This document shows, piece by piece, positions 44,003 through 51,889 of a stretch of DNA of 64,000 nt. A program made the position numbers and the translations under genes. Within the stretch, counting starts at the first letter, position 1. Every line of letters begins with the position of its first letter. The stretch comes from Falsirhodobacter flavus (GTDB lineage Bacteria; Pseudomonadota; Alphaproteobacteria; Rhodobacterales; Rhodobacteraceae): contig JARWBI010000003.1 of assembly GCA_029846755.1 (NCBI GenBank), positions 1 through 64,000 of the forward strand. Reading direction: 5' to 3'. The notes under the pieces are model-generated. The model was not told the origin of the DNA. It searched no databases and worked only from the letters and a program-made list of their open reading frames with translations.

Positions 44003-45531
44003 GCCTGCGCCCCCGCGAAACAGGATGGGGTGGCCTCTGCGGTCGGCATCCATGCCGCCGACAATTCGCGCGACATGCGCAGATACCGGCCATATTGCCG
44101 CTCCAACCTCGGCGCGCGTTCCGCCTTGGGATGATAGGCGCGGCAGGGCTGCGTCATCGCCGCGACCGCCGCCGGAATGTCCTCGGCCATGCCAGCCGCC
44201 ACGGCGCCGCAGATCGCCGCGCCTTTGGCTCCGAACTCCGACCCTTCGGCCACGGTCAGCGGAAGGCCCACCGCATCGCAGAACATCTGCGACCAAACAT
44301 CGCTTTTCGACGGCCCGCCCGCCAGCAGCGCCGTCCGCGGATGCGCCGAATCCCGCCCGCCCAGCAGCGTGTCGATATCGGCGCGGTGGGCAAAGACGAT
44401 CCCTTCAAACACCGCGCGCAGCACGTCGCCAAGGTTCGATCCCGCCGTCAGCCCGAACAGCGCACCCGGTGCCCCTTCCGGCCCACCGAACAGGTATGGC
44501 AGGAACATCGCGTCGCTCTCGCGCCCCTCGCCCGCCGCGACAAGCTCGCTGCACACTTCATAGATCGACCGACCCGCCGCCTGAGCGCGGTCGGCCTCGG
44601 CGGCCAGCATCGTCCGGCACAGCCATTCGAGGTTCGAGGCCGAGGTCGGCGTGGCGATCGTCGCAAGATAATGCCCCGGCGCACCGGGATAGGGGCATTG
44701 CAACGTCGGCATTGGATCGAGGCAGGGCGCGGGATGCAGCGTCGAGTTGATGCTGAACGTCCCCGCCACGATGCCAAGCTGATCGCTGCGCGTCAGCCCC
44801 GATGCAAGCGAACAGCCGACCACGTCATAGACGCCGCGCGCCACCGGGGTTCCCCGGCGCAGCCCCGTCAGCCGCGCGGCCTCGGCGGTCAGATGGCCGA
44901 CCACCTCGCCCGCCGGGCCGATGGGCGACAGCTTGGACAGCCACGCGCCCAGACCCGCCGCCCGCAGCGCGCCTTCGGCATAGGTTCCGCGCTCCAGATC
45001 CATCAGCCCCGCACAGCCCGCATCGGTGAGGTCGGTCGAGATTTCTCCGCTCAGCTTCCAGGTCAGATAATCCTTGCAGTTCATCACATGGGCGGTGCGT
45101 TCCATCACCTCCGGTTCGTGCTGCTGGAACCAGCCCAGCAGGACCGAGGTCTGCCCCGGCCAGACGCCCTGGCTGACGGCCAGCGCCAGTTCCTCGGCCA
45201 CGCCGCTGCGCTGCCATTCCGCAATCAGCGCCAGTGCGCGACTGTCGGTGGACCCAAGCGCGGGCCGCGCCGGACGGCCGTCACCTCCCAAAAGGAACAC
45301 CCCCGCGCCATACCCCGAGGCCGTCACCGCCGCCACATCCACCGGATTGATTCCGGTGCGGTCCAGCATGGTGCGGATCGCCTGCGCGGCAATGGCCCAA
45401 AGCCGTTCGGGATCCCGTTCCGTCCAACCGGGCTCGGGGAATGACATGGGATTGGGCTGGTGCTCGCATCCGATTTCGCGCCCTGCGGCATCGAAGGCGG
45501 CAACCTTCACCATCGTGCCGCCGGCATCCAC
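43999..45531 (-). CDS. FGGY-family carbohydrate/polyol kinase, apparently frameshifted at its start
   Basis: This sugar or polyol kinase has the phosphate-1 motif VDAGGTMVKVAAFDAAGREI and the later nucleotide motifs GIVAGTFSINSTL and TALLAGGPSKSDVW. It resembles xylulokinase/erythritol-kinase-like FGGY members more than glycerol kinase. The frame's only start is GTG at 45531, inside the first beta strand. A strong GGGAGGAAAAAGCG with ATG lies at 45551. Translating from that ATG gives MAKLL and then loses the frame; one added base would give MAKLLIGVDAGG. A one-base deletion near 45540, or a sequencing error, is likely. The stop overlaps glpS. Confidence 0.82.
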   Translation of the reverse strand: MDAGGTMVKVAAFDAAGREIGCEHQPNPMSFPEPGWTERDPERLWAIAAQAIRTMLDRTGINPVDVAAVTASGYGAGVFLLGGDGRPARPALGSTDSRALALIAEWQRSGVAEELALAVSQGVWPGQTSVLLGWFQQHEPEVMERTAHVMNCKDYLTWKLSGEISTDLTDAGCAGLMDLERGTYAEGALRAAGLGAWLSKLSPIGPAGEVVGHLTAEAARLTGLRRGTPVARGVYDVVGCSLASGLTRSDQLGIVAGTFSINSTLHPAPCLDPMPTLQCPYPGAPGHYLATIATPTSASNLEWLCRTMLAAEADRAQAAGRSIYEVCSELVAAGEGRESDAMFLPYLFGGPEGAPGALFGLTAGSNLGDVLRAVFEGIVFAHRADIDTLLGGRDSAHPRTALLAGGPSKSDVWSQMFCDAVGLPLTVAEGSEFGAKGAAICGAVAAGMAEDIPAAVAAMTQPCRAYHPKAERAPRLERQYGRYLRMSRELSAAWMPTAEATPSCFAGAQA

Positions 45532-45551
45532 GCCGATAGCAGCTTGGCCAT

Positions 45552-45752
45552 CGCTTTTTCCTCCCTTGCAGGTCGGACCGCCCTCCTAAGCGGTTGCTCC
45601 GACCTGTAATGACATGACGATCAACCCTCAAACCTCCAATGCTGTCAACTGGATTCTACACGGGGTCGTTGGGCGGTATTGTCACTACATCATCTGTCTT
45701 GTAATTATATGTCGAACCGCGTAGCTTGCAGCAAATCCTTGAGGGGAACGCG
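45552..45752. promoter_or_regulatory. Divergent promoter region of the polyol kinase/transporter and GlpD-like genes
   Basis: These roughly 200 bases separate the two divergent operons. CAGGTCGGA (45569-45577) and TCCGACCTG (45598-45606) are perfect 9-bp inverted repeats, with an inner CCGC/GCGG pair, just upstream of the kinase ribosome site. They could be a leader hairpin or regulator site. An AT-rich stretch around 45690-45712 (TCTTGTAATTATATGTC) is a likely promoter core. The GntR-type regulator at 47413 is the natural candidate to bind here. Confidence 0.5.
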
Positions 45753-47435
45753 ATGAGACAGCGAAGCGAACTGATCGCCGCCATCCGTGCGGGCCGGATG
45801 GACGGCCGCGTCCTCATCATCGGCGGCGGAATCAACGGCGTGGGCGTATTACGGGATCTGGCCGCGCAAGGCGTTCCGGCTCTGCTGGCGGAACGCGCCG
45901 ACTTCGCCTCGGGCACCAGTTCCGCCCCGTCGCGGCTGATCCATGGCGGGCTGCGATACCTTGAAACCGGGGAATTCGCACTCGTTCGGGAATCGGTCGA
46001 GGAACGGAACCACCTGCTGCTGAACGCACCGCATCAGGTCCGCCCCATCCCGGTCTGGATCCCGGTGCTGAGCCATACGGGCGGCGCCTTCGCCGCGCTG
46101 CTGCGCTTTCTGCGCCTGAAACGTGCGCCGGGTGCCAAGGGGGCGCTGGCCGTTCGTCTGGGCCTGTGGGTCTTCGACCGCTTCGGCAAGGTCCGGCGCA
46201 CGATGCCGCTGCATCGCCCGATCCCGATGACCGAGGCGCGGCGGCGCTTCCCACTGCTTGCCCCCCGCGTCAAGGTGGTGCTGGAATATTACGATGCCCG
46301 CATCTCCTCGCCCGAACGGCTGGTGATGGAAATCGCCGCCGATGCCGAGGCCGATTGCCCGGACGCCGCCGCCGTCACCTATCTGGAAGTGACCGGCCGC
46401 GACGGCGCGCATCTTCTGCTGACAGACCGGATGAGCGGCGAGGTGCTGCGCGTCGCGCCATCGCTGGTCGTCAACTGCGCCGGGGCATGGATCGACCCCG
46501 CCCATCGCAGCATCGGCATCGACCAACGGCTGACCGGCGGCACCAAGGGATCGCATCTGGTGCTGGACCGCCCCGATCTTGCCGCCCAGCTTGGCGATGC
46601 GATGCTGTATTTCGAAACGTCCGATTTCCGCGCCTGCCTCGCCTATCGGCTGGACGGCGGCAAGGTCATCCTCGGCACGACCGACCTGCGCTGCGACATC
46701 CCCGATGCCGCCACCTGCGACGAGGGCGAGATCGACTATCTGTTCCGCGTGCTGGAGGAGGTGCTGCCCGGCGCCGCGCCGAAGCGCGAGGATATCGTCT
46801 TTACCTTTGCCGGCGTGCGCCCCCTGCCCTACAGCCCGGACGGCGTCACGGGCGCGATCAGCCGCGACCACAGCCTGCGTGCCTTCGAGGCCGAAGGCGA
46901 CCGCCCCTTCGCCGTCATCGCGCTGATCGGCGGCAAATGGACGACCTATCGCGCCTGCGCGGCGCAGATCGCCGATCAGGTGCTGGCCCGCATCGGCATC
47001 GCGCGCCGCAGCGGCACGCTGGACCTGCGCATCGGCGGCGGCAAGGGCTTCCCACCCCCCGCCGACATCCCGCCGCATCTGCTGCGCCGTTACGGCACGA
47101 CGGCGATGGCGATGCTTGAAACCCTCGACGGCCCGCTTCGTCCCATCCCCGAGGCACCCGCCTATGCCGAACAGGAGATCCTGTGGCTCTGCCGGAACGA
47201 AAGGGTCATGCGCCTTGACGATCTGGTCCTGCGCCGTACACTCCTTGCCTTCGAAGGGCTTGCAAGTGCCGAAACCGTCAAGGCTTTCGCCCGCATCGCC
47301 GCCGCGGCGCTGGGCTGGCCCCCGGAACGCGAAGCCGAGGAAGTGACGCGCACGCTGTCGCTGCTGCACCGGCGCCACCATGTCGGCGCCCCGCCGCAGG
47401 AATTGAGGGACGATGAAGACCGACGCGCAGGATGA
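45753..47435 (+). CDS. GlpD-family FAD-dependent polyol-phosphate dehydrogenase
   Basis: This 560-residue flavoprotein has VLIIGGGINGVGVLRDLAAQ, then SRLIHGGLRYLETGEFALVR and GAWIDPAHRSIGI. GGKWTTYR lies near residue 390, and a C-terminal helical domain follows. These are the landmarks of glycerol-3-phosphate dehydrogenase (GlpD) and the related erythritol-phosphate dehydrogenase EryB. The ATG at 45753 follows GAGGGGAACGCG. It is divergent from the polyol kinase, so it probably oxidises that kinase's product, feeding the quinone pool. Confidence 0.87.
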   Translation: MRQRSELIAAIRAGRMDGRVLIIGGGINGVGVLRDLAAQGVPALLAERADFASGTSSAPSRLIHGGLRYLETGEFALVRESVEERNHLLLNAPHQVRPIPVWIPVLSHTGGAFAALLRFLRLKRAPGAKGALAVRLGLWVFDRFGKVRRTMPLHRPIPMTEARRRFPLLAPRVKVVLEYYDARISSPERLVMEIAADAEADCPDAAAVTYLEVTGRDGAHLLLTDRMSGEVLRVAPSLVVNCAGAWIDPAHRSIGIDQRLTGGTKGSHLVLDRPDLAAQLGDAMLYFETSDFRACLAYRLDGGKVILGTTDLRCDIPDAATCDEGEIDYLFRVLEEVLPGAAPKREDIVFTFAGVRPLPYSPDGVTGAISRDHSLRAFEAEGDRPFAVIALIGGKWTTYRACAAQIADQVLARIGIARRSGTLDLRIGGGKGFPPPADIPPHLLRRYGTTAMAMLETLDGPLRPIPEAPAYAEQEILWLCRNERVMRLDDLVLRRTLLAFEGLASAETVKAFARIAAAALGWPPEREAEEVTRTLSLLHRRHHVGAPPQELRDDEDRRAG

Positions 47436-48174
47436 GGACCGGGAGGACCAGATCCTCGTCCGCGAAGGACCGCCCCTCTGGTCGCAACTGCGCGACGCGC
47501 TGATCCGGCGCATCGCGGATGGCGGCATGGCCCCGCACAGCCGCCTGCCGTCCGAGGCCGAGCTTTGCGCCACCTTCGGCGTGTCCCGCACCGTGGTGCG
47601 CGAGGCGCTGAACCAGCTGGTGATGGATGGGCGCGTCTACAAGGCCCAAGGCAAGGGGTCCTTCGTGGCCGACCTGCGCGAGACGCAGGATTTCGTCGGC
47701 AGCAACATCTCGTTCAGCCGCGACTTCCTTGGCCGCGACGATGCGGTGATGCGGATCGTGCTGTCGCAGCGCCTGCGCGCACCGTCGGAACGCGAAGCGG
47801 AACTGCTGCACCTTGCCCCCGAGGATCGGGTGGTGGAATTCGACCGGCTGCTTCTGGTGAACGGATTGCCGCGCATGGTCGTCCACACCCAGCTTCGCGC
47901 CCGCGACGTGCCGGGGTTCGAGGAACTGCACATGCACAACAAATCGCTTTATGAAACGCTTGGCCAGCATTTCAACCTTCAGATCCGCGAATCCGATCGC
48001 TGGATCGAGGCGACCTCGGCGAGGGGAGAGATCGCGGCCCTGCTCCGGGTGCCCGAAGGCACGCCGATCCTTGGCATCGAATCCTTGTCGCGCGATGCGT
48101 CCGACCAACCGATCGAGCGTTACCTGGCCTATTTCCGCTCCGACCAGTCGCGGCTCCATTTCCGCATCAGTTAA
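47413..48174 (+). CDS. GntR/HutC-family transcriptional regulator
   Basis: This 253-residue regulator has a winged-helix N-terminus (SRLPSEAELCATFGVSRTVV ... KGSFVADL). The UTRA ligand domain follows (EDRVVEFDRLLLVNGLPRMV ... YLAYFRSDQSRLHF). It overlaps the end of the GlpD-like gene by 23 bases and probably controls the whole polyol locus. The ligand is likely the polyol or its phosphate. Confidence 0.88.
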   Translation: MKTDAQDEDREDQILVREGPPLWSQLRDALIRRIADGGMAPHSRLPSEAELCATFGVSRTVVREALNQLVMDGRVYKAQGKGSFVADLRETQDFVGSNISFSRDFLGRDDAVMRIVLSQRLRAPSEREAELLHLAPEDRVVEFDRLLLVNGLPRMVVHTQLRARDVPGFEELHMHNKSLYETLGQHFNLQIRESDRWIEATSARGEIAALLRVPEGTPILGIESLSRDASDQPIERYLAYFRSDQSRLHFRIS

Positions 48175-48233
48175 GCTGGCCCTCGGGCCGCGACGCATCA
48201 GATTGTCCGGCAACCCTGATGCAAGGAGCGGGA

Positions 48234-48944
48234 ATGGGCGTTGCAACCGGACTTGGACTGCTGCGATCGCTGGCGATCTATCACGGCCATCCCATCCGCG
48301 CGGCCGCACAGCAGCGGTTCCTGTCCCAGTTCGTCCGCCCGGGCGATCTGGCCTTCGACATCGGCGCGCATGTCGGCAGCCGAAGCCGCCTTCTGCATCG
48401 GCTTGGCGCCCGCGTGATCGCGCTGGAGCCGCAGCCGCATTGCGCCGCCGTCATCGCACGGCTTCTGCCCGGCGTGACCCTGCTGCCAAAGGCAGCGGGG
48501 CGCAGCGAAGGGCGCGCGACCCTCCACATCTCGCGCCGCCATCCGACCGTGTCGAGCCTGAGCGCGGGATGGATCAAGGACGTGGCGCAGACCGAAGGCT
48601 TCCGCCATGTCCGCTGGGATCAGCGGCTGGAGGTGGAGGTGACCACGCTCGACGCGCTCATCGCCGCCCATGGCCTGCCCGCCTTCTGCAAGATCGATGT
48701 CGAGGGCCATGAGGCAGAGATCCTTGCCGGATCGAACCACCCGATCCCGACGGTCGCGCTGGAATACCTGCCCGAAACCCCGGACCTTGCCCGCGCGGCG
48801 GTGGCCCAGCTTGCGCGCAACGGCGACTATGCCTTCAACTTCGTGCAGGGCGAAGGGCATGACTTCATCGGCCCCTGGAAAGACGCCGATAGCCTTCTGT
48901 CGCAGCTGAGCCGGCAGGGCGATATCTATGCCCGGCTTGCCTGA
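48234..48944 (+). CDS. FkbM-family methyltransferase
   Basis: This 236-residue SAM-dependent methyltransferase has motif I FDIGAHVGSRSRLLHRLGAR, then VIALEPQPHC and, later, FCKIDVEGHEAEIL, the FkbM hallmark. FkbM enzymes O-methylate sugars or polyketides. The ATG at 48234 has AAGGAGCGGGA. Its 3' end overlaps the convergent HxlR gene by 19 bases. Substrate unknown. Confidence 0.85.
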   Translation: MGVATGLGLLRSLAIYHGHPIRAAAQQRFLSQFVRPGDLAFDIGAHVGSRSRLLHRLGARVIALEPQPHCAAVIARLLPGVTLLPKAAGRSEGRATLHISRRHPTVSSLSAGWIKDVAQTEGFRHVRWDQRLEVEVTTLDALIAAHGLPAFCKIDVEGHEAEILAGSNHPIPTVALEYLPETPDLARAAVAQLARNGDYAFNFVQGEGHDFIGPWKDADSLLSQLSRQGDIYARLA

Positions 48945-49309
48945 TCGTCGAACCGGGCGCGTGCGGCTTCGATCTGCTCCAAATGGGCCTCGGCCCAGAG
49001 CCAGACACCGCAGAACGCCTCGGCCAACGATCCGCCCAGTTCCGTCAGCCGGTATTCGACCCGCGGCGGGATCACCGGATGCACCGTCCGCAGGACCAGC
49101 CCGTCCCGTTCCATCTGGCGCAGGGTCTGGGTCAGCATCTTCTGGCTGATCCCCTCGACCGCGCGGCCGATGGCGGAAAAGCGCATCTCGCCCTGTTCCG
49201 TCAGGGTTTCAAGGATCAGCATCGTCCATTTATCGGCAACACGCCCGATCAGCTCGTTCACCAGACGGTTCACGCGCGGGTCGATCTGCGACAGCGGGGG
49301 CGAGGTCAT
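48926..49309 (-). CDS. HxlR-family transcriptional regulator
   Basis: This 127-residue winged helix has RVADKWTMLILETLTEQGEM, RFSAIGRAVEGISQKMLTQT and LVLRTVHPVIPPRVEYRLTE, the complete HxlR layout. The start at 49309 follows GGAGAGTGAC; the longer frame upstream crosses the promoter region. It is divergent from an SDR gene 100 bases away, which is its probable target. No N-terminal redox Cys is seen. Confidence 0.9.
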   Translation of the reverse strand: MTSPPLSQIDPRVNRLVNELIGRVADKWTMLILETLTEQGEMRFSAIGRAVEGISQKMLTQTLRQMERDGLVLRTVHPVIPPRVEYRLTELGGSLAEAFCGVWLWAEAHLEQIEAARARFDDQASRA

Positions 49310-49409
49310 GTCACTCTCCATAAGGTGCGTATAAATCTTTTGGGTGCCTTCTTCCTGAAAGGAAGCGTTCGGCCAATATGTGCCAGACCCAACCGAAAAG
49401 GAAAAGCCG

Positions 49410-50144
49410 ATGAAGAAGACCGGAAACACGATCCTGCTGACGGGCGGCACCTCGGGCATCGGGCGGGCGCTGGCGGAACGCTTTCACGCCGATGGCAACA
49501 CCGTCATCGTGACGGGCCGCCGCCAGCCGCTTCTGGACGAAATGGCGGCGCAGGGGATGATCGCCCATGCGCTGGACATGACCGATGCCGCCGCGCTCCG
49601 CGACTTCGCCGCCCGTATCACGGCGGACCACCCTGCGCTGAACATCGTGCTGCACAATGCGGGCATCATGCTGGCCGAGGATATGACCGCCGATTTCCTG
49701 CAAACCGCCGAGGATACGGTCACGACCAACCTGCTGGGCCCGATCCGCCTGACCGCCGCGCTGCTGCCGCATCTGCTGGCACAGCCCGACGCAACCATCC
49801 TGACCGTGTCCTCGGGGCTTGCTTTCGTGCCGCTGAGCCGCACGCCGACCTATTGCGCAACCAAGGCCGCGATCCATTCGTGGTCGCAATCCTTGCGCCA
49901 CCAGCTTCGCGGCACCTCGGTCGAGGTGCTGGAGATCGCGCCCCCCGCCGTCCAGACCGACCTGATGCCGGGCCATGCGACCAATCCGAATGCGATGCCG
50001 CTGGCGGAATTCATCGACGAGACGATGGGCATCCTGTCGCAAGACCCCACCCCGTCTCTGGTCGGCGTCAAACGTCTGGACTTCCAGCGCCGGGCCGAGG
50101 CCGAAGGGCGTTACGATGCCGCCTTCGCCGCGCTGAATCCGTAG
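49410..50144 (+). CDS. Short-chain dehydrogenase/reductase (DltE-like)
   Basis: This 244-residue SDR has the cofactor motif LLTGGTSGIGRALAERF, then VLHNAGIM (NAG). The catalytic Ser is in LTVSSGLAF, and Tyr/Lys in PTYCATKAAIHSW (YxxxK). The ATG at 49410 follows AAAAGGAAAAGCCG. It is probably regulated by the divergent HxlR protein. Substrate unknown. Its end overlaps the convergent tetR gene by 34 bases. Confidence 0.9.
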   Translation: MKKTGNTILLTGGTSGIGRALAERFHADGNTVIVTGRRQPLLDEMAAQGMIAHALDMTDAAALRDFAARITADHPALNIVLHNAGIMLAEDMTADFLQTAEDTVTTNLLGPIRLTAALLPHLLAQPDATILTVSSGLAFVPLSRTPTYCATKAAIHSWSQSLRHQLRGTSVEVLEIAPPAVQTDLMPGHATNPNAMPLAEFIDETMGILSQDPTPSLVGVKRLDFQRRAEAEGRYDAAFAALNP

Positions 50145-50755
50145 GCGGCAAGGAACATCGCCACGGCACCATCGACGCAGGCGTCGATCTCGGCAGGGCG
50201 CGGCACGGCCCGCACCTTGCCGAACAGCCGCTTGCGCCACAGCCCGGCGGTGCAAAGCTCGGCAAACTGATGTGCGGCCAGCGCGACATCCGGCACCCGC
50301 ATCCGCCCCGCCGCGACCTCACGCTCCAGAAACCGGCGGACCGCGCCATGGGCCCGTTCGGCCCCGCTGTCATAGAACCGTGCGCCCAGTTCGGGCATCC
50401 GCTCGGTCGTGGCGATGATGATGCGCTGGGCGCGGATCACCTGATCCGAGCAGATTATCTCGGCAATCCGCCGACCGTAACGCGCGAGCTTCTCCGCCGC
50501 CTCGCCATCCGCCTCCAGTATTGCTTCGATCCCGAGGAACAGCCGGTCGCGCTCCTGCTCGATCAGCGCCTCGAACAGATCTTCCTTGCCCGCGAAATAG
50601 ACATAGACCGTGCCTTTGGACACGCCCGCCGCCCGGCAGATGTCGTTCATCGACGCCGCATCGAACCCCCGCTCCATGAAGACGCGCAAAGCGCCGTCAA
50701 GGATCTGGTCGCGTTTCGCAGGGTCCTGCCCTGCCTTGTGCCGTTTCTTTTCCAT
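50111..50755 (-). CDS. TetR-family transcriptional regulator
   Basis: This 214-residue repressor has helix-turn-helix RDQILDGALRVFMERGFDAA ... SKGTVYVYFAGKEDLFEALI. The C-terminal domain is of the AcrR-C type. It is divergent from the emrA-emrB pair at 50863. Two inverted repeats of one consensus lie between them, so it probably represses the pump and itself. Confidence 0.91.
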   Translation of the reverse strand: MEKKRHKAGQDPAKRDQILDGALRVFMERGFDAASMNDICRAAGVSKGTVYVYFAGKEDLFEALIEQERDRLFLGIEAILEADGEAAEKLARYGRRIAEIICSDQVIRAQRIIIATTERMPELGARFYDSGAERAHGAVRRFLEREVAAGRMRVPDVALAAHQFAELCTAGLWRKRLFGKVRAVPRPAEIDACVDGAVAMFLAAYGFSAAKAAS

Positions 50756-50767
50756 CCCACCCAGATA

Positions 50768-50787
50768 ATCGAACCGGTCGGTTCGAT
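50768..50787. promoter_or_regulatory. TetR operator 1
   Basis: ATCGAACCGGTCGGTTCGAT is a perfect inverted repeat with 9-bp arms around GT, 13 bases upstream of the tetR start. Occupation would block tetR expression (autoregulation). Confidence 0.75.
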
Positions 50788-50828
50788 GAAGTCTTGTTCT
50801 TCGCCGGGTGAAGGGCTATTTGTCGCAC

Positions 50829-50844
50829 CGAACCGAACGGTTCG
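50829..50844. promoter_or_regulatory. TetR operator 2
   Basis: CGAACCGAACGGTTCG has 7-bp perfect arms around AA and shares the CGAACCG-NN-CGGTTCG consensus with operator 1. It lies 18 bases before the emrA start, placed to repress the pump genes. Confidence 0.75.
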
Positions 50845-50862
50845 ATCCAAGGGATTCCCACC

Positions 50863-51885
50863 GTGAAAAAGATCGTCCTTGCCGCCATCGCCATCCTCGT
50901 CCTCGGTGCCGCCGCATACGAGGGCACGCAGTATTGGCGCATCGGCCGCTTCATGGTGAAGACCGACGACGCCTATGTGCAGGCCGACATCACGATGATC
51001 AGCAGCCGCGTGCAGGGCTATGTGGCCGAGGTTCCGGCCCGCACGAACGATCACGTCAAGGCCGGCGATCTGCTGGTGCGGCTGGACGATGGCGATTACC
51101 GCATCGCGCTGGACACGGCGCAAAGCCGATATGAAACCGCAGGCCAGACACTGGCCCGCATCGACGCGCAGATCGCTGCCGGACAGGCCGCCATCGCCAG
51201 TGCCGACGCCGACCGCGACGCCGCCGAAGCGACCCTGCGCGCCGCCCGGTCCAACGCCGACCGCGTGCGCAGCCTTGCCGCCAGCCGGGTCGCGGCGCAA
51301 AGCCAGCTCGACACCGCCACCGAAAGCCTCGACACCGCGACCGCTAACGTCGCCAAGGCCCGCGCCGCCGTCGCCAGCGCCGAAGCGCAGCTTGGCGTGC
51401 TGCACGCCCAACGCGCAGAAACCGAAGGCTCGCGCCACGAGTTGGAGCTGGCGGTGAAACAGGCGCAGCGCGATCTGGACCTGACCATCCTGCGCGCCCC
51501 CGCCGATGGCATCGTCGCCAACATGACGCTGGAGCCGGGCGATCTGGTCAGCCCCGGCGCGCGCCTTGCTGCGCTGGTCCCCGATGCGGGCCTGTATATC
51601 GAGGCGAACTTCAAGGAAACGCAGATGCCGGGCATCGCCCCCGGCGCGCGGGTCCACATCACCTTCGACGCCATCCCGGACCGCGAATTCGAAGGCACCG
51701 TCGCCTCTGCCGCGCCTGCCACGGGGGCCGTCTTCTCGCTTCTGCCCGCCGAAAACGCGACCGGCAACTTCACCAAGATCGTCCAGCGCGTCCCCGTCCG
51801 CATCACCATCCCGCCCGAGGTCGCATCGACCGGCCATCTGCGCGCGGGCCTGTCGGCCATCGTCTCCGTCGACAGCCGGGGGTGA
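50863..51885 (+). CDS. HlyD/EmrA-family efflux adaptor protein (second module)
   Basis: This 340-residue adaptor has an N-terminal anchor (IVLAAIAILVLGAAAYEG), then KTDDAYVQADITMISSRVQG and a coiled coil at about 80-195. The second lipoyl half is LTILRAPADGIVANMTLEPG. The GTG at 50863 has AAGGG upstream. It forms a pump with the MFS protein encoded 4 bases after its stop. It is a distinct paralogue of the adaptor at 18678. Confidence 0.88.
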   Translation: MKKIVLAAIAILVLGAAAYEGTQYWRIGRFMVKTDDAYVQADITMISSRVQGYVAEVPARTNDHVKAGDLLVRLDDGDYRIALDTAQSRYETAGQTLARIDAQIAAGQAAIASADADRDAAEATLRAARSNADRVRSLAASRVAAQSQLDTATESLDTATANVAKARAAVASAEAQLGVLHAQRAETEGSRHELELAVKQAQRDLDLTILRAPADGIVANMTLEPGDLVSPGARLAALVPDAGLYIEANFKETQMPGIAPGARVHITFDAIPDREFEGTVASAAPATGAVFSLLPAENATGNFTKIVQRVPVRITIPPEVASTGHLRAGLSAIVSVDSRG

Positions 51886-51889
51886 CGTC

